A stretch of 64,000 bases of DNA, from positions 310,001 to 374,000 of the forward strand of contig NZ_LWTX01000003.1 of the NCBI RefSeq assembly GCF_002094305.1, read 5' to 3'. Both the position numbers and the translations under genes were made by a program. Each line of letters begins with the position of its first letter. The stretch's first letter is position 1. A model generated the notes under the pieces. That model saw only the letters and a list, made by a program, of their open reading frames with translations. It made no database searches and was not told the DNA's origin. The stretch comes from Prescottella equi (GTDB lineage: Bacteria > Actinomycetota > Actinomycetes > Mycobacteriales > Mycobacteriaceae). Shown here piece after piece: positions 62,504 to 64,000 of this stretch.

Positions 62504-63552
62504 TCTGGGTTACGTGGCGGCAGTTCCGGACGACGATCCTGGCCGCGGTCGGGGGAATCCTGACGCTGGCAGCGATCGCGCTGATCTGCGGGACGATCGT
62601 GCGGCAACGCACCGGACAGCGGTCCGCGGTGACGGCCGACTACGTGGACGAGAGCACGTTCGAGTGGCTGGTCGCGGCGAGCCTGGTTTCGATCGGAGTG
62701 CTGGCCGCACTGCTGCCCGTCGCGCTCGGGGTCCTCGTCGGTGTCACGGTGTTCTCCCGGGACATCGAACGCGGAACCCATGTCCTGGGCCTGTCCCAGT
62801 CGGTGAGCCGCGCCCGTTGGTACGGATCTCGGATCCTCGTCGTGTTCGTTCCGGTTTCTATCGCGATGGCCGTCCTGGGGGCGGCGCTCGAGTGGACACG
62901 CACCGCCGATGCCCTCTGGCACTACGGCTACCTGTCGCGCGCCACCTGGAGCGGGCACTCCAGTCTCACCTTCCCCCTCTTCCAGTCGGGTGCTCTCACC
63001 GCAGGCACCTACACGGCGCTGGCGCTCGTCCTCGGCAGCCTCGCCGCCCTGCTGCTGCGCAACACCCTCGGTTCGATGGTCGTGACCCTCGTCGCGGTGT
63101 CGGCCTTCATGCTCGGGTTCCAGTTCGGCGCGCGACCGCACTACGCGAGCCCCGTGGTCGAGGCACGGCCACTCGATGCGCAGTACCGGGTCGCCTACAC
63201 CTCGGACCAAGGATCGGTCTGGCAGTTGAGCGAGGGGTACGTCGACGCGCAGGGCCGTCGCGTCGAGTTCGACTACCGCAAGTGCAACCAGATCGGCGAG
63301 AACCTCGAGTGGAGTCAGCGTCCGGACGAGACCTTGGCCGACTACGAGGCGCGTGAGGCGACGATGATCGCCACACAGGACCGCGAGTTCGAGGCCTGCC
63401 AGCGGGCGCAGGGACTCGACCATTACGAGGTCCGCTACCACCCGGACAGCCTGTTCCGCCGATTCCAGGTCACCGAAGCGTCCCTCGCACTGGGGCTCTC
63501 ACTTCTGTTGATCATTCCCTCGATGTGGGCGGTGCGCAGGCTGCGCCCCTGA
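62500..63552 (+). CDS. ABC transporter permease
   Basis: Membrane subunit of 350 aa with about 6 helices. The N-terminal ITWRQFR-like beginning (IWVTWRQFRTTILAA), the short FSRDIERGTHVLGLSQSVSR loop after helix 2, and a large outer loop of some 110 residues (FGARPHYASPVVEA to FRRFQVTEAS) precede the last helix. This matches ABC-2-type permeases with a big extracytoplasmic domain near the C-terminus. Its ATG overlaps the ATPase stop as ATGA. Confidence 0.85.
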   Translation: MIWVTWRQFRTTILAAVGGILTLAAIALICGTIVRQRTGQRSAVTADYVDESTFEWLVAASLVSIGVLAALLPVALGVLVGVTVFSRDIERGTHVLGLSQSVSRARWYGSRILVVFVPVSIAMAVLGAALEWTRTADALWHYGYLSRATWSGHSSLTFPLFQSGALTAGTYTALALVLGSLAALLLRNTLGSMVVTLVAVSAFMLGFQFGARPHYASPVVEARPLDAQYRVAYTSDQGSVWQLSEGYVDAQGRRVEFDYRKCNQIGENLEWSQRPDETLADYEAREATMIATQDREFEACQRAQGLDHYEVRYHPDSLFRRFQVTEASLALGLSLLLIIPSMWAVRRLRP

Positions 63553-63572
63553 CAGCCGGTCCGGTCACCGAT

Positions 63573-63608
63573 CAAACGCTCGACGTCGACTGCGGCGTCG
63601 AGCGTTTG
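63573..63608 (+). terminator. terminator of the GntR-ABC operon
   Basis: CAAACGCTCGACG (63573-63585) and CGTCGAGCGTTTG (63596-63608) are perfectly complementary 13-base arms with a 10-base loop, 21 bases after the permease stop. Confidence 0.8.
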
Positions 63609-63756
63609 ACGTTCCACACCCTTTCGACAATCCCGGCAAACCGCCCACGCGGAATCACTTGTGGCACCCAGGCGCTCAATAGCCCTGCAAGAAAACCGAA
63701 TTCGCCGGGTAGGGCAACTCTCCGATTCCGGCCACAAATGTCCCACTGAACGGGCA

Positions 63757-63772
63757 TGTGACTGGCGTCACG
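63757..63772 (+). promoter_or_regulatory. candidate CRP/GlxR binding site
   Basis: TGTGA-CTGGCG-TCACG matches the TGTGA-N6-TCACA consensus with one difference and also fits GTG-N8-CAC, the core of the mycobacterial CRP site. It lies 149 bases upstream of the start codon at 63921, where an activator or repressor could act. Confidence 0.45.
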
Positions 63773-63920
63773 CTTTTGCGATCAGTGTGATGTGAGAGCG
63801 CCGTCGGCCGACCGAAGGTGCCACGGCGGGAACCTGCGCACCCGCCATCTCCGGAGATCTCACAGGGCCCGAAAACATCTGGTCCCGTTGCTTATCGGTG
63901 TCTGAAAGGATTCCACGGAA

Positions 63921-64000
63921 ATGGTCACCACCCCGACCGGCGGCCCCGCGCCGTCGCCCACCGACCCCTCGGGTCGGAACGCCGAGGAAGGCTGGAGCCC
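63921..64000 (+). CDS. start of an unidentified gene, truncated by the window end
   Basis: ATG 63921 has GAAAGGA about 10 bases upstream and begins MVTTPTGGPAPSPTDPSG, then RNAEEGWS to the window edge. This Pro/Thr/Ser-rich N-terminus is typical of a disordered tail before a membrane or enzymatic domain; nothing more can be said. A CRP-like site lies upstream. Confidence 0.5.
   Translation, partial: MVTTPTGGPAPSPTDPSGRNAEEGWS

Larger units (their letters stand above)
63553..63920. other. 368-base gap after the ABC permease
   Basis: No convincing gene. It holds the permease terminator (63573-63608), a CRP/GlxR-like site (63757-63772) and the presumed promoter of the partial gene at 63921. 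The short open frames on both strands lack ribosome binding sites or protein character. Confidence 0.55.

Overview
The window is GC-rich actinobacterial chromosome, most likely Rhodococcus or a close mycolic-acid-containing relative. Three things point there. The order ino1 - PadR regulator - DUF1707 membrane genes - DUF5318 gene - ponA1 - GT87-type membrane protein - rpsF - ssb - rpsR - rplI - dnaB matches, as I recall it, the Mycobacterium tuberculosis block Rv0046c-Rv0058. There is a long GapB-type GAPDH and a membrane-anchored cutinase-like protein. Several genes appear leaderless, with a -10 box 6-7 bases before the start codon. I see no tRNA, rRNA, CRISPR array, transposase or phage gene.

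Layout. 1-6.6 kb: a BVMO-type flavin monooxygenase, a P1B-5-type metal ATPase fused to a hemerythrin domain, a 570-base gap holding a 40-base palindrome, an SDR and a PAS/GAF-like protein. 6.6-17.8 kb: accessory and stress genes, namely the cutinase-like protein, an ECF42-like sigma factor with its YCII/DGPF partner, a DJ-1/PfpI protein, an AlkD-like protein, a LysR/MFS divergent pair, an SRPBCC protein, a UBP zinc finger, a CPA1 antiporter and a NYN nuclease-like protein. 18-36 kb: the conserved core with gapB, dnaB, rplI, rpsR, ssb, rpsF, two GT87-like membrane proteins, ponA1, a four-gene DUF1707-type paralog cluster, padR and ino1. It is followed by an ABC-F gene with a possible attenuation leader.

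37.8-53.4 kb is a CoA-dependent catabolic island. It holds a class III CoA-transferase, a thiolase, an acyl-CoA dehydrogenase, a nitronate-monooxygenase-like flavoprotein, two crotonases, a double-length fused acyl-CoA dehydrogenase, an MFS carboxylate-type transporter, a FadB-like bifunctional enzyme and three related LysR regulators. The genes look sufficient to activate a carboxylic acid with CoA and degrade it by beta-oxidation; the substrate is not evident.

53.4-57.2 kb carries an overlapping operon of ACAD11-like dehydrogenase, APH-fold kinase and SDR, divergent from a TetR gene across a perfect operator-like palindrome. The set resembles the LvaC/LvaA/LvaD proteins of 4-hydroxyacid (levulinate) catabolism. 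57.2-58.8 kb is a secreted-protein gene broken by a frameshift and a stop. 58.9-61.1 kb is a second class A PBP strikingly similar to ponA1. The window ends with a GntR(YtrA)-ABC transporter operon and the first 80 bases of a gene that may be under CRP/GlxR control.

The best leads are the alternating A-B-A-B DUF1707 cluster, the 4-hydroxyacid operon, the ABC-F leader, the dnaB-rplI gap with DnaA-box-like sites, and the large unexplained palindromes at 4239 and 44491.
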